A DNA stretch of 64,000 nt from positions 186,001 to 250,000 of the forward strand of contig NZ_PNYA01000001.1 of assembly GCF_002879885.1 (NCBI RefSeq). Reading direction: 5' to 3'. Below the pieces are notes generated by a model. It saw only the letters and a list, made by a program, of their open reading frames with translations. It searched no databases and was not told the origin of the DNA. This DNA comes from Trinickia dabaoshanensis. Its GTDB lineage: Bacteria > Pseudomonadota > Gammaproteobacteria > Burkholderiales > Burkholderiaceae. Positions 45,517 to 54,233 of the stretch are shown here, piece by piece. Numbering within the stretch: the stretch's first letter is position 1; each line of letters starts with the position of its first letter. A program made the translations under genes and the position numbers.

Positions 45517-46965
45517 TTAGCGGCTGCTCGCATCTTGCCGCTCGACGAATACTTCGCGGATGTCTTTCGGGCCGAACGGCCATTGACGCTGGACCCGAGC
45601 CCAGAAAAGAAACGCCACGAGTCCGATCGCCAGCCATGCGCTCGATAAGACCTGCGACTGCCGGTCCGTCGCGTAGAGCACATAGAGCCAGCCGACCAAC
45701 GCAATCACGCTCGGCAACGGGTAGAGCCACTGCCGATAGGGCCGCGCGAGTCGAGGCTGGCGCTTGCGCAACACGGTGAGCGCCGCGATCTGCGCCACCG
45801 ATTGCAGCAGCACGGAGACCGCGACCAGCATGTTGATCACGGTGGTCAGATCGAAGAACGTACCGGCCGCTGTCACGAGACCCATGGCCAGCAGCGCGAC
45901 ATGCGGGAAATCGTGTTTTGGGTGCAGCTTGCCGAATGCCGATAGAAACACGCCGTCACGCGCCGCGTAGAACGGCACGCGCGAGCCCCCGAGCAGCCCC
46001 GCGAACACCGAGGCGAAGGCGGCCACCAAAATCAACGCAGTCACGATCGATGCGGCCGCATGGCCCCAGTTGCGCGAGACGACGAGCGAGGCCACCGAGG
46101 TCGACTTCGCGACGTCTTGCCACGGCACCGTGCCGATCACCCCGATGTTCATCGCCAGATAAAACACCATCATGGCGATGATCGAAATGATGATCGAGCG
46201 CGGCATGACCCTGCCCGGATTCTTCAATTCGTCGCCCATGTAGGCCGTGGTGTTGTAGCCCGCGTAGTCGTAAATGGCAATGATGAGGCCGGCGCCCAGT
46301 CCGGTGAAGAACTTGCCCATATCGCCCGATTGCGCGGGCAGCGTCATGGCGAGAACGAGGTGATAGTCCGAATAAGCGGCCGCCGTCGTGAGACCTACCG
46401 CAAGCACCATAACGATCCAAAGGCCGGCGCTCAACGCGCGAATCGATTCGATCCGCCGATACAGGGCGAATACGACGAACGCCACCACGACCAGTCCGAT
46501 CACATGAGACTGCAGCGCAGTGAGCCCCGGCAAGAAGAATCCCAGGTACTGCACGAACCCGATGATGCCCGTGCTCATGATGAGCGGGATGGAGAGCATC
46601 GCCGTCCAGACGAATAAAAACGGCATCAGCTTGCCGGTGCGGTATTGGAAGGCTTCACGCAGATAGAGATACGTGCCGCCCGCGCCGGGCATCGCCGCGC
46701 CGAGTTCGGCCCACACCAGACCGTCGGCCATCGCCAGCACGGCCCCCAAGATCCAACCGATGACGGCAAGCGGCCCGTTCATGACGGCCACGATCGTGGG
46801 GATCGTGAGGAACGGCCCCACCCCGCAAATCTGAATCATGTTGATCGCGATCGCCGGCGCCAGTCCGATCGAGCGGCGAAAGTGCGTAGTGGATTCGGCG
46901 GCTGCTGCTGCGGCTGCGCGCGGCCGCGCGCTGTCCGCCCCTTCCGTCAGTGCGGGGTCACTCAT
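45517..46965 (-). CDS. APC-superfamily amino acid/amine permease
   Basis: A 482-residue transporter with about 12 helices. The first helix has the unwound APC motif NMIQICGVGPFLTIPTIVAVM, followed by AELGAAMPGAGGTYLYLREAF. Helix six region IIAIYDYAGYNTTAYMGDELKNPGR is typical of the basic amino acid/polyamine branch. The start MSDPALTE has GGAG 11 bases upstream; the frame is open 41 codons further. It is the first gene of a two-gene unit with the ROK kinase and is divergent from the ROK regulator. Confidence 0.88.
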   Translation of the reverse strand: MSDPALTEGADSARPRAAAAAAAESTTHFRRSIGLAPAIAINMIQICGVGPFLTIPTIVAVMNGPLAVIGWILGAVLAMADGLVWAELGAAMPGAGGTYLYLREAFQYRTGKLMPFLFVWTAMLSIPLIMSTGIIGFVQYLGFFLPGLTALQSHVIGLVVVAFVVFALYRRIESIRALSAGLWIVMVLAVGLTTAAAYSDYHLVLAMTLPAQSGDMGKFFTGLGAGLIIAIYDYAGYNTTAYMGDELKNPGRVMPRSIIISIIAMMVFYLAMNIGVIGTVPWQDVAKSTSVASLVVSRNWGHAAASIVTALILVAAFASVFAGLLGGSRVPFYAARDGVFLSAFGKLHPKHDFPHVALLAMGLVTAAGTFFDLTTVINMLVAVSVLLQSVAQIAALTVLRKRQPRLARPYRQWLYPLPSVIALVGWLYVLYATDRQSQVLSSAWLAIGLVAFLFWARVQRQWPFGPKDIREVFVERQDASSR

Positions 46966-47123
46966 CGGGTGTCTCCATGCGGCGAATGCCGCGTTCTCGT
47001 CGATGCCGTACTCGGGTTCGCGCGGGTCTTCGCCGCCGTTGGGAACGAATGATAGGAAAGATTCTTTACGAATACAAATCTCTGTCAAAATTCCGTCGAG
47101 CCCACGATGTTTCTCGACCGCGT
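46966..47123. promoter_or_regulatory. Divergent control region between APC permease and ROK regulator
   Basis: 158 bases with an AT-rich core (about 47048-47098) in otherwise GC-rich DNA. It contains ATTC-TTTAC-GAAT and is the expected binding place of the ROK regulator. I do not see a long perfect palindrome. Confidence 0.45.
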
Positions 47124-48332
47124 ATGAACGACCCGAGCAAGCCCGACCTTCGTCCCGCCACCGTCACGCGGGGCCCCGCGTTCGTGCGGCAAGGCAATGA
47201 GTGGGCAATCTATCGGCACCTTTTGTCGCTCGCCCCTGCTTCAAGCCCGCAACTCGCGCAAAGCACCGGCTTGTCGAAGGTGACCGTGACCGCGGCGCTC
47301 GGCAACATGGAACGTCTAGGGCTCGTCGAGCAAACGGGCGTACGCGCGGGCAATGCCGGCCGTTCGCCGCGGCTCTATGCGCCGCGGGCGCGCGCCGGAT
47401 TCGTCGTTGCCGTCGATGTGGGCGCCGAGTGGATTCGCGTTGCGGTGGCCGATCTCACGGCGTCGATCGTCGCGCGCGTGGAGCGCAGGACGCCCGCGCG
47501 AGCCGCGCAGTTGGTGGACAAAATCGTCGAACTCGTCGAGTCGGCGCTTGCGGAGACCGGCGCGCCCCGCCACGATGTACTCGTCACGGTGCTGGGCTCG
47601 CCCGGGGTGCTGGACGCCGCGAGCAATCGCTTGCGGCTTGCGCCTAACCTGCCGAATTGGGAACGGTCCGATTTGATTGGGTCGCTGCGCGAGGCGCTCG
47701 GCGCGGATCTCGTCTTCGAGAACGACATCAATCTCGCTACGCTTGGCGAGCAGACGCACGGCGTCGGGCGTGAGGTGCAAAACTTCGTTTTTATGTCTGT
47801 GGGCACGGGCATCGGGCTCGGTATCGTGGCCAATGGTCGCCTATACCGCGGCGCGCGCGGCTTCGCGGGAGAGATAGCGATCATGCCCCCTGCACGGCCG
47901 CGCGACGGTCGGTCGAACGATCCAACGCCCGCCAACTTCGAGGCATCGGCCGCCGCGAAGGGCATCGTGGCATCGGCTCACGCGCTCGGGCTCACGGTGG
48001 ACACCGCTGAAGCGGTTTTTGCGGGTGCTAAGGCGGGAGACGCAAAAGCGCTGGCCTGCGTTGCCGAGGAAGCGCGACAAATCGCTTGGGGGCTCGCCTC
48101 GATCATTCCTGTGCTCGACCCGGCGCTCGTCGTATTCGGCGGCGGTATCGGCCGCAGCGCATCGCTTTTGCTACCGGCGGTGCAGGACCATTTGACGCAA
48201 TGGCTGCCGATCGAACTTCCGCGATTCGCCGTTTCGACGACAGGCACTGATGCCGTCTTGCTCGGGGCCATCGTGCACGGCATCGAGCGTGCACGCACGA
48301 AGGCGTTCGAGCGCGTGGGGTATGCGCCGTGA
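47124..48332 (+). CDS. ROK-family (NagC/XylR-like) transcriptional regulator
   Basis: 402 residues. A MarR-like winged helix (about 20-85: YRHLLSLAPASSPQLAQSTGLSKVTVTAAL) precedes a full ROK domain. VVAVDVGAEWIRVAVADL takes the place of the DxGxTK loop. FENDINLATLGE keeps the Asp of the sugar-binding site, and VVFGGGIGRS is the C-terminal motif. The zinc motif is absent (PPARPRDGRSNDPTP instead). Ligand binding without kinase activity is usual for this class. ATG 47124 is preferred to an upstream in-frame start. It probably represses the divergent permease-kinase unit. Confidence 0.88.
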   Translation: MNDPSKPDLRPATVTRGPAFVRQGNEWAIYRHLLSLAPASSPQLAQSTGLSKVTVTAALGNMERLGLVEQTGVRAGNAGRSPRLYAPRARAGFVVAVDVGAEWIRVAVADLTASIVARVERRTPARAAQLVDKIVELVESALAETGAPRHDVLVTVLGSPGVLDAASNRLRLAPNLPNWERSDLIGSLREALGADLVFENDINLATLGEQTHGVGREVQNFVFMSVGTGIGLGIVANGRLYRGARGFAGEIAIMPPARPRDGRSNDPTPANFEASAAAKGIVASAHALGLTVDTAEAVFAGAKAGDAKALACVAEEARQIAWGLASIIPVLDPALVVFGGGIGRSASLLLPAVQDHLTQWLPIELPRFAVSTTGTDAVLLGAIVHGIERARTKAFERVGYAP

Positions 48333-48504
48333 ATTGGCTCGGCCGTCCTAATGCTCAGGCCCGTCGATGGCGATCCGATCCATCAATCCAAGCTCGTCGG
48401 CCATTGCTGTCGGCGGTGCGCTGGTCTTTGCCCTATCGCGGCAGCGCTGACACGCTTCACACAGAGAATTCCCGATACATCCTCTGAAGTCGCCTTCTTC
48501 ATGG

Positions 48505-48936
48505 CTAGGCCGATATCTTCGTAGCACGCCTCTCATTTGTGTCTCGATGCATGGCGGCATCGGCGGGCTGCCGCCAGTTTTCCACCAGCGACAACAACCC
48601 CGGAAAGCGCGCGTCGATATCTTCGCGGCGCAGCCGACTCCGCCGTTCGAGCCCATATTGCCGCTGGCGGATGACTCCGGCTTCCCGCAGCGCCTTGAAA
48701 TGGTGGGTCAACGACGACTTGGGTCGATCGAGTCCGAACCAGCCGCAAGGATGGTCGTAGGCATCGGACTCCACCATCAGCTTGTGGACGATGAACAGTC
48801 GCAGCGGATCGGCCAGCACAGCCAGAACGTTCTCGAGCCGCAGATCTTCGACGGCCGGCTCGTCCAGCGGCGGCGGGAGTTCGGCCGACGTGACAGGCAG
48901 CGCCCCTGCTCGGAGCTTCGTGGTTTCTTTCCTCAT
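48505..48936 (-). CDS. ArsR-family transcriptional repressor
   Basis: A 143-residue winged-helix protein. The HTH region is ENVLAVLADPLRLFIVHKLMVE followed by RPKSSLTHHFKALREAGVIRQRQYG and the beta-wing ERRSRLRREDIDARFPGLLSLVE. It lacks the classical ELCVCDL metal site; a single Cys (in DHPCGWFGLDRPK) sits before the recognition helix. It is divergent from an MFS exporter, with a 15-bp inverted repeat between them, so it most likely represses that exporter and itself. Confidence 0.9.
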   Translation of the reverse strand: MRKETTKLRAGALPVTSAELPPPLDEPAVEDLRLENVLAVLADPLRLFIVHKLMVESDAYDHPCGWFGLDRPKSSLTHHFKALREAGVIRQRQYGLERRSRLRREDIDARFPGLLSLVENWRQPADAAMHRDTNERRATKISA

Positions 48937-48958
48937 GGTGCGTCACACTATAGCACCT

Positions 48959-49003
48959 GTACGAGTTTTTTCGAACTAAGATATAGTACGAAAAAACTCG
49001 TAC
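48959..49003. promoter_or_regulatory. 15-bp inverted repeat between ArsR regulator and MFS exporter
   Basis: Perfect arms GTACGAGTTTTTTCG (48959-48973) and its complement (48989-49003) are separated by 15 bases that include TATAGTA. It is 12 bases from the exporter start and lies 22 bases from the regulator start, the right place to block both promoters. Confidence 0.85.
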
Positions 49004-49015
49004 AAGAGGATCGTC

Positions 49016-50233
49016 ATGCCAATTTCTTCCACTTCCGCTTGCGCACGCTCATCGCGCGTTCCCGCTCAATCCCCGGCACGCATGTGGCCGGTGGCCTGGA
49101 TGATCACCGCCGTTTTCATGTTGTCGAATTCGACCACGCCGCTTTACGTCCATTGGCAGGAGCGGTTGGGGTTTTCCTCCGGCATGCTGACTGTGATCTT
49201 CGCCCTCTACATAGTCGGCCTGCTGGGGACCCTGCTGGTTGCCGGCCAGTTGTCGGATCACTACGGGCGCAGGCCGGTGCTGCTTCCCGGCTTGCTTGCG
49301 GCGCTGGTTGCCTGCGGCCTGTTCGCCTGTGCCAGCTCAATCGCCATGCTCGCAGTGGGTCGACTGCTGGCGGGTGTCTCCGTTGGGGTCATCGTCTCGG
49401 CGGGCATGGCGGCGGTCGTCGACGCAGGCGGCCCGGAGCGCAAGCCGAAGGCGGCCTTGTTGGCGTCGATCGCCATGGTGCTGGGCGCTGGTCTCGGACC
49501 GTTGTGCGCGGGCGCAGCGGCCCAGTGGCTGGCGCACCCCGTGCCGCCCATCTTCGCTGTGGAGGCGCTGATCTTGTTCAGTGCGCTGGGGGTGGCGTCG
49601 CGTTTGCCGGCACGCCGCAAGGCAGATAGTCCGCTTCGGTTGCGTCTGCCGTACGTGCCGGTCTCGAACCGACGCCACATCCTAGGCGGCATCGCCACGT
49701 TCGGTCCGGGTATCACCGGGACATCGTTCGTGCTTGCGTTGGGGCCGTCGTTGCTGGCCCGGCTGCTCGAAATCCGCAGCCCGTTGCTGGCGGGCAGCAT
49801 GGCCTGCGCGATGTTCCTCACCGCGGTCGGCGTGCAGTTCGCCGTACGGAAATGGCCAGTCGCTCGCGTTTTTGCGGCGAGTGCGTTGGCCACGATCTTG
49901 TCGATGATGTGCCTCGTGCTGGCGATTCACGCTTCGCTGGTTCCGGCATTGATCGCATCCGCATTGCTTGCCGGCGCCGGGCAGGGGCTCGGGCAATTGG
50001 GCGGATTGACGCTGATCGGCCTGCACGTGCCCGATACCCATCGAGCACAGGCCAATGCCGTACTCAACATCGGCGGCTATATTCCCGCAGGCCTGCTGCC
50101 GGTCGCGACCGGTTATCTGATCGACCACGTGGGATTGGCATCCGCCGGGACCTCGTTTGCACTGGTGCTGGCCGTCACCGCATTGGTTGGAGGCACGTGG
50201 GCGATGCGTCGAGCCGAACAGCACGACGCATAA
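49016..50233 (+). CDS. Major facilitator superfamily exporter
   Basis: A 405-residue membrane protein with 12 helices. The A-motif loop AGQLSDHYGRRPVLLPGLL lies between helices 2 and 3, and GRLLAGVSVGVIVSAGMAAVVD follows. It resembles drug/small-molecule antiporters of the YdhP/AraJ or Bcr-type group; the substrate is unknown. AGAGGA precedes the ATG at good spacing. It has more TTG and CTG leucine codons and less uniform third positions than neighbouring core genes, compatible with acquisition. It is paired with the divergent ArsR repressor. Confidence 0.87.
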   Translation: MPISSTSACARSSRVPAQSPARMWPVAWMITAVFMLSNSTTPLYVHWQERLGFSSGMLTVIFALYIVGLLGTLLVAGQLSDHYGRRPVLLPGLLAALVACGLFACASSIAMLAVGRLLAGVSVGVIVSAGMAAVVDAGGPERKPKAALLASIAMVLGAGLGPLCAGAAAQWLAHPVPPIFAVEALILFSALGVASRLPARRKADSPLRLRLPYVPVSNRRHILGGIATFGPGITGTSFVLALGPSLLARLLEIRSPLLAGSMACAMFLTAVGVQFAVRKWPVARVFAASALATILSMMCLVLAIHASLVPALIASALLAGAGQGLGQLGGLTLIGLHVPDTHRAQANAVLNIGGYIPAGLLPVATGYLIDHVGLASAGTSFALVLAVTALVGGTWAMRRAEQHDA

Positions 50234-50296
50234 TCGTTTCGTTGGCGGGACCGGGGTGCTTCTCGTGCGCCATGAGCTTGCGAACAGATCCGATGC

Positions 50297-51316
50297 TCAC
50301 TGTTTCAACGCAGCCGTGGGAGGTACAAGAACAGCCCTCGCATTGGATGCTCCCCGATAGGCCAGTGCGGCATCGATCTCCTCGAAACGAAACGCCCTGC
50401 CGATGCTCGTGCGGAACAAGGGATCTGCGATGACATCGCGCAGGTCCGCCATCGCCGCAGCGAGCCGTGCCGGGTCCTTGGCCGTGGCGCTGTTGAAATT
50501 ACTGAATCGTCTCACGGCCAAATTCCTGCTCAGGAAGAGCCGCGACGGAATCGTCACCGGCACGGAGCCATCCAGCGTTCCGTAGATGTAGACCGAGGTA
50601 TTCATCGGCACATGCGGCGCAATTCGGTTAATCAGGGCGCCGCCCAGCCCGTCGAAGACCGCTGTGGTTCCGAGGGTTTCGGCCGCTTGTCCCAGCTTGT
50701 CCTCGAACCCTTCGCCATCCGTCGTTATGACATGTTCAAGACCCAGCCGTCGCATTTCCTCGTATTGCGCTTCCGAGCGCACAAGATGGATCACCGGAAC
50801 CCGGCGTTTTTTCGCCAGCGCGGCCAGCGCCAGTGCGGTCGCCGAGGCTCCCGCCGTTGCGATCACGCCGCGATGGCCCGCCGCCGCGATTTCCTCCAAG
50901 AAGGCATAGGACGTGAACGCATTGACCAGGGAGCCGCAGTAGTCGCGCGCCGGCACATGATCGGGCAGGACCACGCAACTGGTGTAAGACACCTGCGCCT
51001 TTTCAGACCACACGCCGACCGTCCAGGCACTTGTGTCGAGTGAGCGATAGAGCGCCACGGACTTCCCGAGGAACGACGCAGGGACGCCCTCGCCGATCGC
51101 GGCCACTTTGCCGGCCGCGGATACGCCCCACGCCCTGTTCGATCCATTGAGCGCGCCGCCTGCCGCACCGGGCATCGCTAAGAACAACTTGTCGCCGTGG
51201 TTGATGCCGCAGGCCTCGATATCTACGATCACATGACCGGGCGGCGGCGTATCGGGTGCGGGCAGGTCCAGCACCTCCAGCCTACGGCTGGATGCGTTGA
51301 TGCAAATGGCTTTCAT
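50297..51316 (-). CDS. Zinc-independent MDR-superfamily alcohol dehydrogenase/quinone oxidoreductase
   Basis: A 339-residue medium-chain dehydrogenase fold. Start MKAICINASSRRLEVLDLP; GroES-like part includes EACGINHGDKLFLAMPG where the zinc ligands of alcohol dehydrogenases are missing. The cofactor loop is ATAGASATALALAALAKKR with an unusual AGASATAL in place of GxGxxG. The tail RFEEIDAALAYRGASNARAVL is typical. It probably reduces quinones or enones with NADPH (inference). It is divergent from an HxlR-family regulator and so probably its target. Confidence 0.85.
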   Translation of the reverse strand: MKAICINASSRRLEVLDLPAPDTPPPGHVIVDIEACGINHGDKLFLAMPGAAGGALNGSNRAWGVSAAGKVAAIGEGVPASFLGKSVALYRSLDTSAWTVGVWSEKAQVSYTSCVVLPDHVPARDYCGSLVNAFTSYAFLEEIAAAGHRGVIATAGASATALALAALAKKRRVPVIHLVRSEAQYEEMRRLGLEHVITTDGEGFEDKLGQAAETLGTTAVFDGLGGALINRIAPHVPMNTSVYIYGTLDGSVPVTIPSRLFLSRNLAVRRFSNFNSATAKDPARLAAAMADLRDVIADPLFRTSIGRAFRFEEIDAALAYRGASNARAVLVPPTAALKQ

Positions 51317-51387
51317 ACAGGTTCCTGATGTACCGGCGTAGCGGAGGAGAAAAATGCCGGGGCTGGATACATGAGAAACCAGACACT

Positions 51388-51402
51388 TACTTTTTACAAG
51401 TA
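51388..51402. promoter_or_regulatory. HxlR/YodB-like operator candidate
   Basis: TACTT-TTTAC-AAGTA, i.e. TACT-N7-AGTA, lies between the divergent oxidoreductase and HxlR genes, 27 bases before the regulator start. The Bacillus redox regulator YodB recognises a box of this layout. Confidence 0.6.
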
Positions 51403-51428
51403 CGGAATTATTTGTTAGTGTAGCAGCT

Positions 51429-51797
51429 ATGAAACTTGAAACGAAATGCCCTGTGGCATTCACCTCACGCATTCTGGGCGGCAAATGGAAAGCCCGAATC
51501 GTGTGGGCGCTAATCCGGAATGAGCCATTGCGGTTCTCGGAAATTCGACGAGCTTGCCCACCCGTCAGCGATCGCATTCTGACCAAGGAACTGCGAGAAC
51601 TGGAGCACTGCGGCCTGATCTCGCGCGAAGAGTTCCCCGTGATTCCGCCGAAAACGGAATATCGACTGACCGCCTTGGGTCAGACGCTTCGTCCAGTCAT
51701 GGCGGTAATGGCGGACTGGGGCAACGCCAATCGCGAGAAAGTGATCGAACCTTCGAGAGACACCGATCCTGCCACGTCTTCTCAAGGCCGGAAATGA
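51429..51797 (+). CDS. HxlR-family transcriptional regulator
   Basis: A 122-residue winged-helix protein. MKLETKCPVAFTSRILGGKWKARIVWAL has the family Cys7 near the start that, in YodB-type members, senses quinones or diamide. LRFSEIRRACPPVSDRILTKELRELEHCGLI is the recognition helix and wing. Cys43 and Cys61 are further thiols. A divergent oxidoreductase gene and a matching operator box support a thiol-stress or electrophile-response switch (inference). Confidence 0.92.
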   Translation: MKLETKCPVAFTSRILGGKWKARIVWALIRNEPLRFSEIRRACPPVSDRILTKELRELEHCGLISREEFPVIPPKTEYRLTALGQTLRPVMAVMADWGNANREKVIEPSRDTDPATSSQGRK

Positions 51798-51955
51798 CGC
51801 GTGACGATGCGGCATTCGGCATGATCTGTGGAACGCAAAGGGAAGCACTAACAGAAAATTCCGCACTTGTGGATGACTAGCCCACGGCTTTATCTTCCGG
51901 ATGCCATTCGGGTCAAAAAACGGCCCCCACTCTCGTTTGCCCCGCTGCGATCAAT

Positions 51956-52660
51956 ATGAAACAGATTCTGGTGTACGCCGACTCGCTATCTTGGGGCATC
52001 GTTCCCGGAACCCGTCAACGCTTGACGTTCGACGCCCGCTGGCCCGGCGTGATGGAAAACACTCTACGGGTGCGAGGAGTCGCGACACGCGTGTTCGAGG
52101 ACTGCCTGAATGGCCGCACGACAGCATGGGACGATCCTTTCAGGCCCGGACGCAACGGCATCATGGGCATTGAGCAAGTGATCGAGATGCATTCTCCTCT
52201 CGACTTGGTGATCGTGATGCTGGGCACTAACGATTTCCAGACGGGCCGCGCCCACGCCGCACGGCATTCGGCAGAAGGCATCGGTGCATTAATCGATTCG
52301 GTCCGCCGCGCCCCGGTAGAACCGGGCATGCCGATCCCCCCCGTGCTGATCGTTGTCCCGCCGGCGATTGCCATGCCCGACGGTCCAGTCATGCCAAAGT
52401 TCGTCGGCGGCCAAGACCGCTGCGTCGGTCTGGCAGCGGCGTATGGCGATATCGCACGAGCTCACGGCTGCTTGGTTTTCGACGCGGGTACGGTGACGAC
52501 AACTAGCCGCCGAGACGGCGTTCATCTCGATGCCGATCAGCATATCGCGCTCGGTGAAGCCATTGCAGACATTGTGCAGGCCATGCTGGACCGGGAAGAA
52601 AGCGAGTCGATCGCCGCCGAGATCCCCGCGACGAGATCGTCCGACGTCAGCAGTCGATAG
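51956..52660 (+). CDS. SGNH/GDSL-family hydrolase
   Basis: A 234-residue esterase-like protein with no signal peptide. Block I is VYADSLSWG with nucleophile Ser10, block III is VIVMLGTNDFQTG (Asn92), and block V is RDGVHLDADQH with the Asp-x-x-His pair. It resembles arylesterase/TesA-like hydrolases acting on acyl esters; the substrate is unknown. No good ribosome-binding site is visible upstream of the ATG. It lies 158 bases after the HxlR regulator on the same strand. Confidence 0.88.
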   Translation: MKQILVYADSLSWGIVPGTRQRLTFDARWPGVMENTLRVRGVATRVFEDCLNGRTTAWDDPFRPGRNGIMGIEQVIEMHSPLDLVIVMLGTNDFQTGRAHAARHSAEGIGALIDSVRRAPVEPGMPIPPVLIVVPPAIAMPDGPVMPKFVGGQDRCVGLAAAYGDIARAHGCLVFDAGTVTTTSRRDGVHLDADQHIALGEAIADIVQAMLDREESESIAAEIPATRSSDVSSR

Positions 52661-52692
52661 GCCAATAGCTACTTGGGTGAGCCAAAAAAGAA

Positions 52693-52726
52693 AAAGCCCC
52701 ACGAGTCCTAAAACTCGCGGGGCTTT
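52693..52726. terminator. Bidirectional terminator between SGNH gene and tRNA-Ser
   Basis: A 13-pair stem with one mismatch (52693-52706 with 52713-52726) and a six-base loop. On the minus strand it is followed by TTTTTC and more T, ending tRNA-Ser transcription. Confidence 0.85.
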
Positions 52727-52738
52727 GTCACCGCCTAT

Positions 52739-52832
52739 TGGCGGAGACGGAGGGATTCGAACCCTCGATCCAGGTTTTGGCCCAGATGCTCCCTTAGCAG
52801 GGGAGTGCCTTCGACCTCTCGGCCACGTCTCC
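52739..52832 (-). tRNA. tRNA-Ser (GCT)
   Basis: 94-base gene with encoded CCA and a long variable arm. The anticodon stem CTCCC/GGGAG encloses CTGCTAA, giving anticodon GCT for AGC/AGT. The acceptor is GGAGACG/CGTCTCC. It lies on the same strand as lysC, 150 bases downstream of it. Confidence 0.97.
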
Positions 52833-52841
52833 CAAAATCGC

Positions 52842-52866
52842 CGTTGCACCGGGAGGCAGTGCAACG
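52842..52866 (-). other. Hairpin in the tRNA-Ser leader
   Basis: CGTTGCAC (52842-52849) pairs with GTGCAACG (52859-52866) around nine bases, between the promoter and the tRNA 5' end. No T run follows. Confidence 0.6.
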
Positions 52867-52874
52867 AGACCAAG

Positions 52875-52903
52875 ATATTAACGGGAATGATTACGTAGGT
52901 CAA
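52875..52903 (-). promoter_or_regulatory. Sigma-70 promoter of tRNA-Ser
   Basis: On the minus strand TTGACC (52903-52898) and TAATAT (52880-52875) are separated by 17 bases. The start would be about 35 bases before the tRNA. Confidence 0.8.
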
Positions 52904-52982
52904 ATGATGCGGCGCATTTTTTTATCGCCCCGCCAATTTGCCCCACCCGGCCGCATCGGCCCACTCCCGTTCGGCGGCTACC

Positions 52983-54233
52983 TTACGCCTGCTCGAGCTC
53001 GAACGCTTTATGCAGCGAGCGCACGGCCAGCTCCATATACTTCTCGTCGATCAACACCGAAATCTTGATTTCCGAGGTCGAGATCATCTGAATGTTGATG
53101 CCCTCTTCCGACAGCGTGCGGAACATCTTGCTCGCGATACCGACGTGCGAGCGCATGCCCACGCCGACGACCGAAACCTTCGACACGCGCGGATCACCCA
53201 CGACTTCCTCGGCATTGACGTGACCCTTCACGTGATTGACGAGGATATCCATCGCGCGTTGGTAATCGCCGCGGCCCACCGTGAACGTGAAATCGGTCTT
53301 GCCGTGCACGCTCTGGTTTTGAATGATCATGTCGACGTCGATGTTCGCGTCGGCAACCGGGCCGAGGATCTGGTAGGCGATGCCCGGCTTGTCGGGCACG
53401 CCGCGCACGGCGATGCGCGCTTCGTCGCGTTGGAACGCGATGCCGGAGATGACTGCTTTTTCCATGGTCTCGTCTTCTTCAAAGGTGATCAGCGTGCCCG
53501 ATTTCATTTCTTCCTGGACCGGAATCATCGGGTCGGTCAGGCTCGATAGCACGCGCGTTTTCACACGATACTTGCCTGCGAATTCGACCGAGCGGATCTG
53601 CAGCACCTTCGAGCCGAGGCTGGCCATTTCCAGCATTTCCTCGAAGGTGACGCGATCGAGCCGGCGCGCCTCTTCCACCACGCGCGGGTCGGTCGTGTAC
53701 ACGCCGTCCACGTCGGTGAAAATCAAACATTCGTCCGCTTCGAGCGCGGCCGCCACCGCCACCGCCGACGTATCCGAACCGCCACGGCCCAGCGTGGTGA
53801 TATGGCCTTCGGGATCGACGCCTTGGAAGCCCGTGATCACCACGACCTTACCTTCGTCGAGATCGCGCATCACGCGTTCGTCGTCGATCTCGCTGATACG
53901 CGCCTTCGTGAACGCGCTGTCGGTCTTGATCGGCACTTGCCAGCCGGCATAGCTCACGGCTTGCACGCCGATCTCTTGCAACGCGATGGACAACAGCCCC
54001 ACGCTGACTTGTTCGCCCGTCGCCGCAATGACGTCGAGCTCGCGCGGGCTCGGTTGGCTCGAAATCTCTTTGGCGAGACCGAGCAAGCGATTGGTTTCGC
54101 CCGACATCGCCGAGGGCACGACGACCATCTTGTGCCCGGCCTGATGCCATTTCGCGACGCGCTTGGCGACGTTCTTGATGCGCTCGACCGAGCCCATCGA
54201 AGTGCCGCCGTATTTATGTACGATGAGTGCCAT
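52983..54233 (-). CDS. lysC: Aspartate kinase
   Basis: Phosphorylates aspartate, the first step to lysine, threonine and methionine. The 416-residue protein has the kinase start [36 protein letters not shown], and two C-terminal ACT domains (about 265-410) ending in [27 protein letters not shown], the allosteric lysine/threonine site. It is a monofunctional enzyme, with no homoserine dehydrogenase domain. A 409-base gap lies upstream, so it probably has its own promoter although it follows tilS on the same strand. Confidence 0.97.
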   Translation of the reverse strand: MALIVHKYGGTSMGSVERIKNVAKRVAKWHQAGHKMVVVPSAMSGETNRLLGLAKEISSQPSPRELDVIAATGEQVSVGLLSIALQEIGVQAVSYAGWQVPIKTDSAFTKARISEIDDERVMRDLDEGKVVVITGFQGVDPEGHITTLGRGGSDTSAVAVAAALEADECLIFTDVDGVYTTDPRVVEEARRLDRVTFEEMLEMASLGSKVLQIRSVEFAGKYRVKTRVLSSLTDPMIPVQEEMKSGTLITFEEDETMEKAVISGIAFQRDEARIAVRGVPDKPGIAYQILGPVADANIDVDMIIQNQSVHGKTDFTFTVGRGDYQRAMDILVNHVKGHVNAEEVVGDPRVSKVSVVGVGMRSHVGIASKMFRTLSEEGINIQMISTSEIKISVLIDEKYMELAVRSLHKAFELEQA

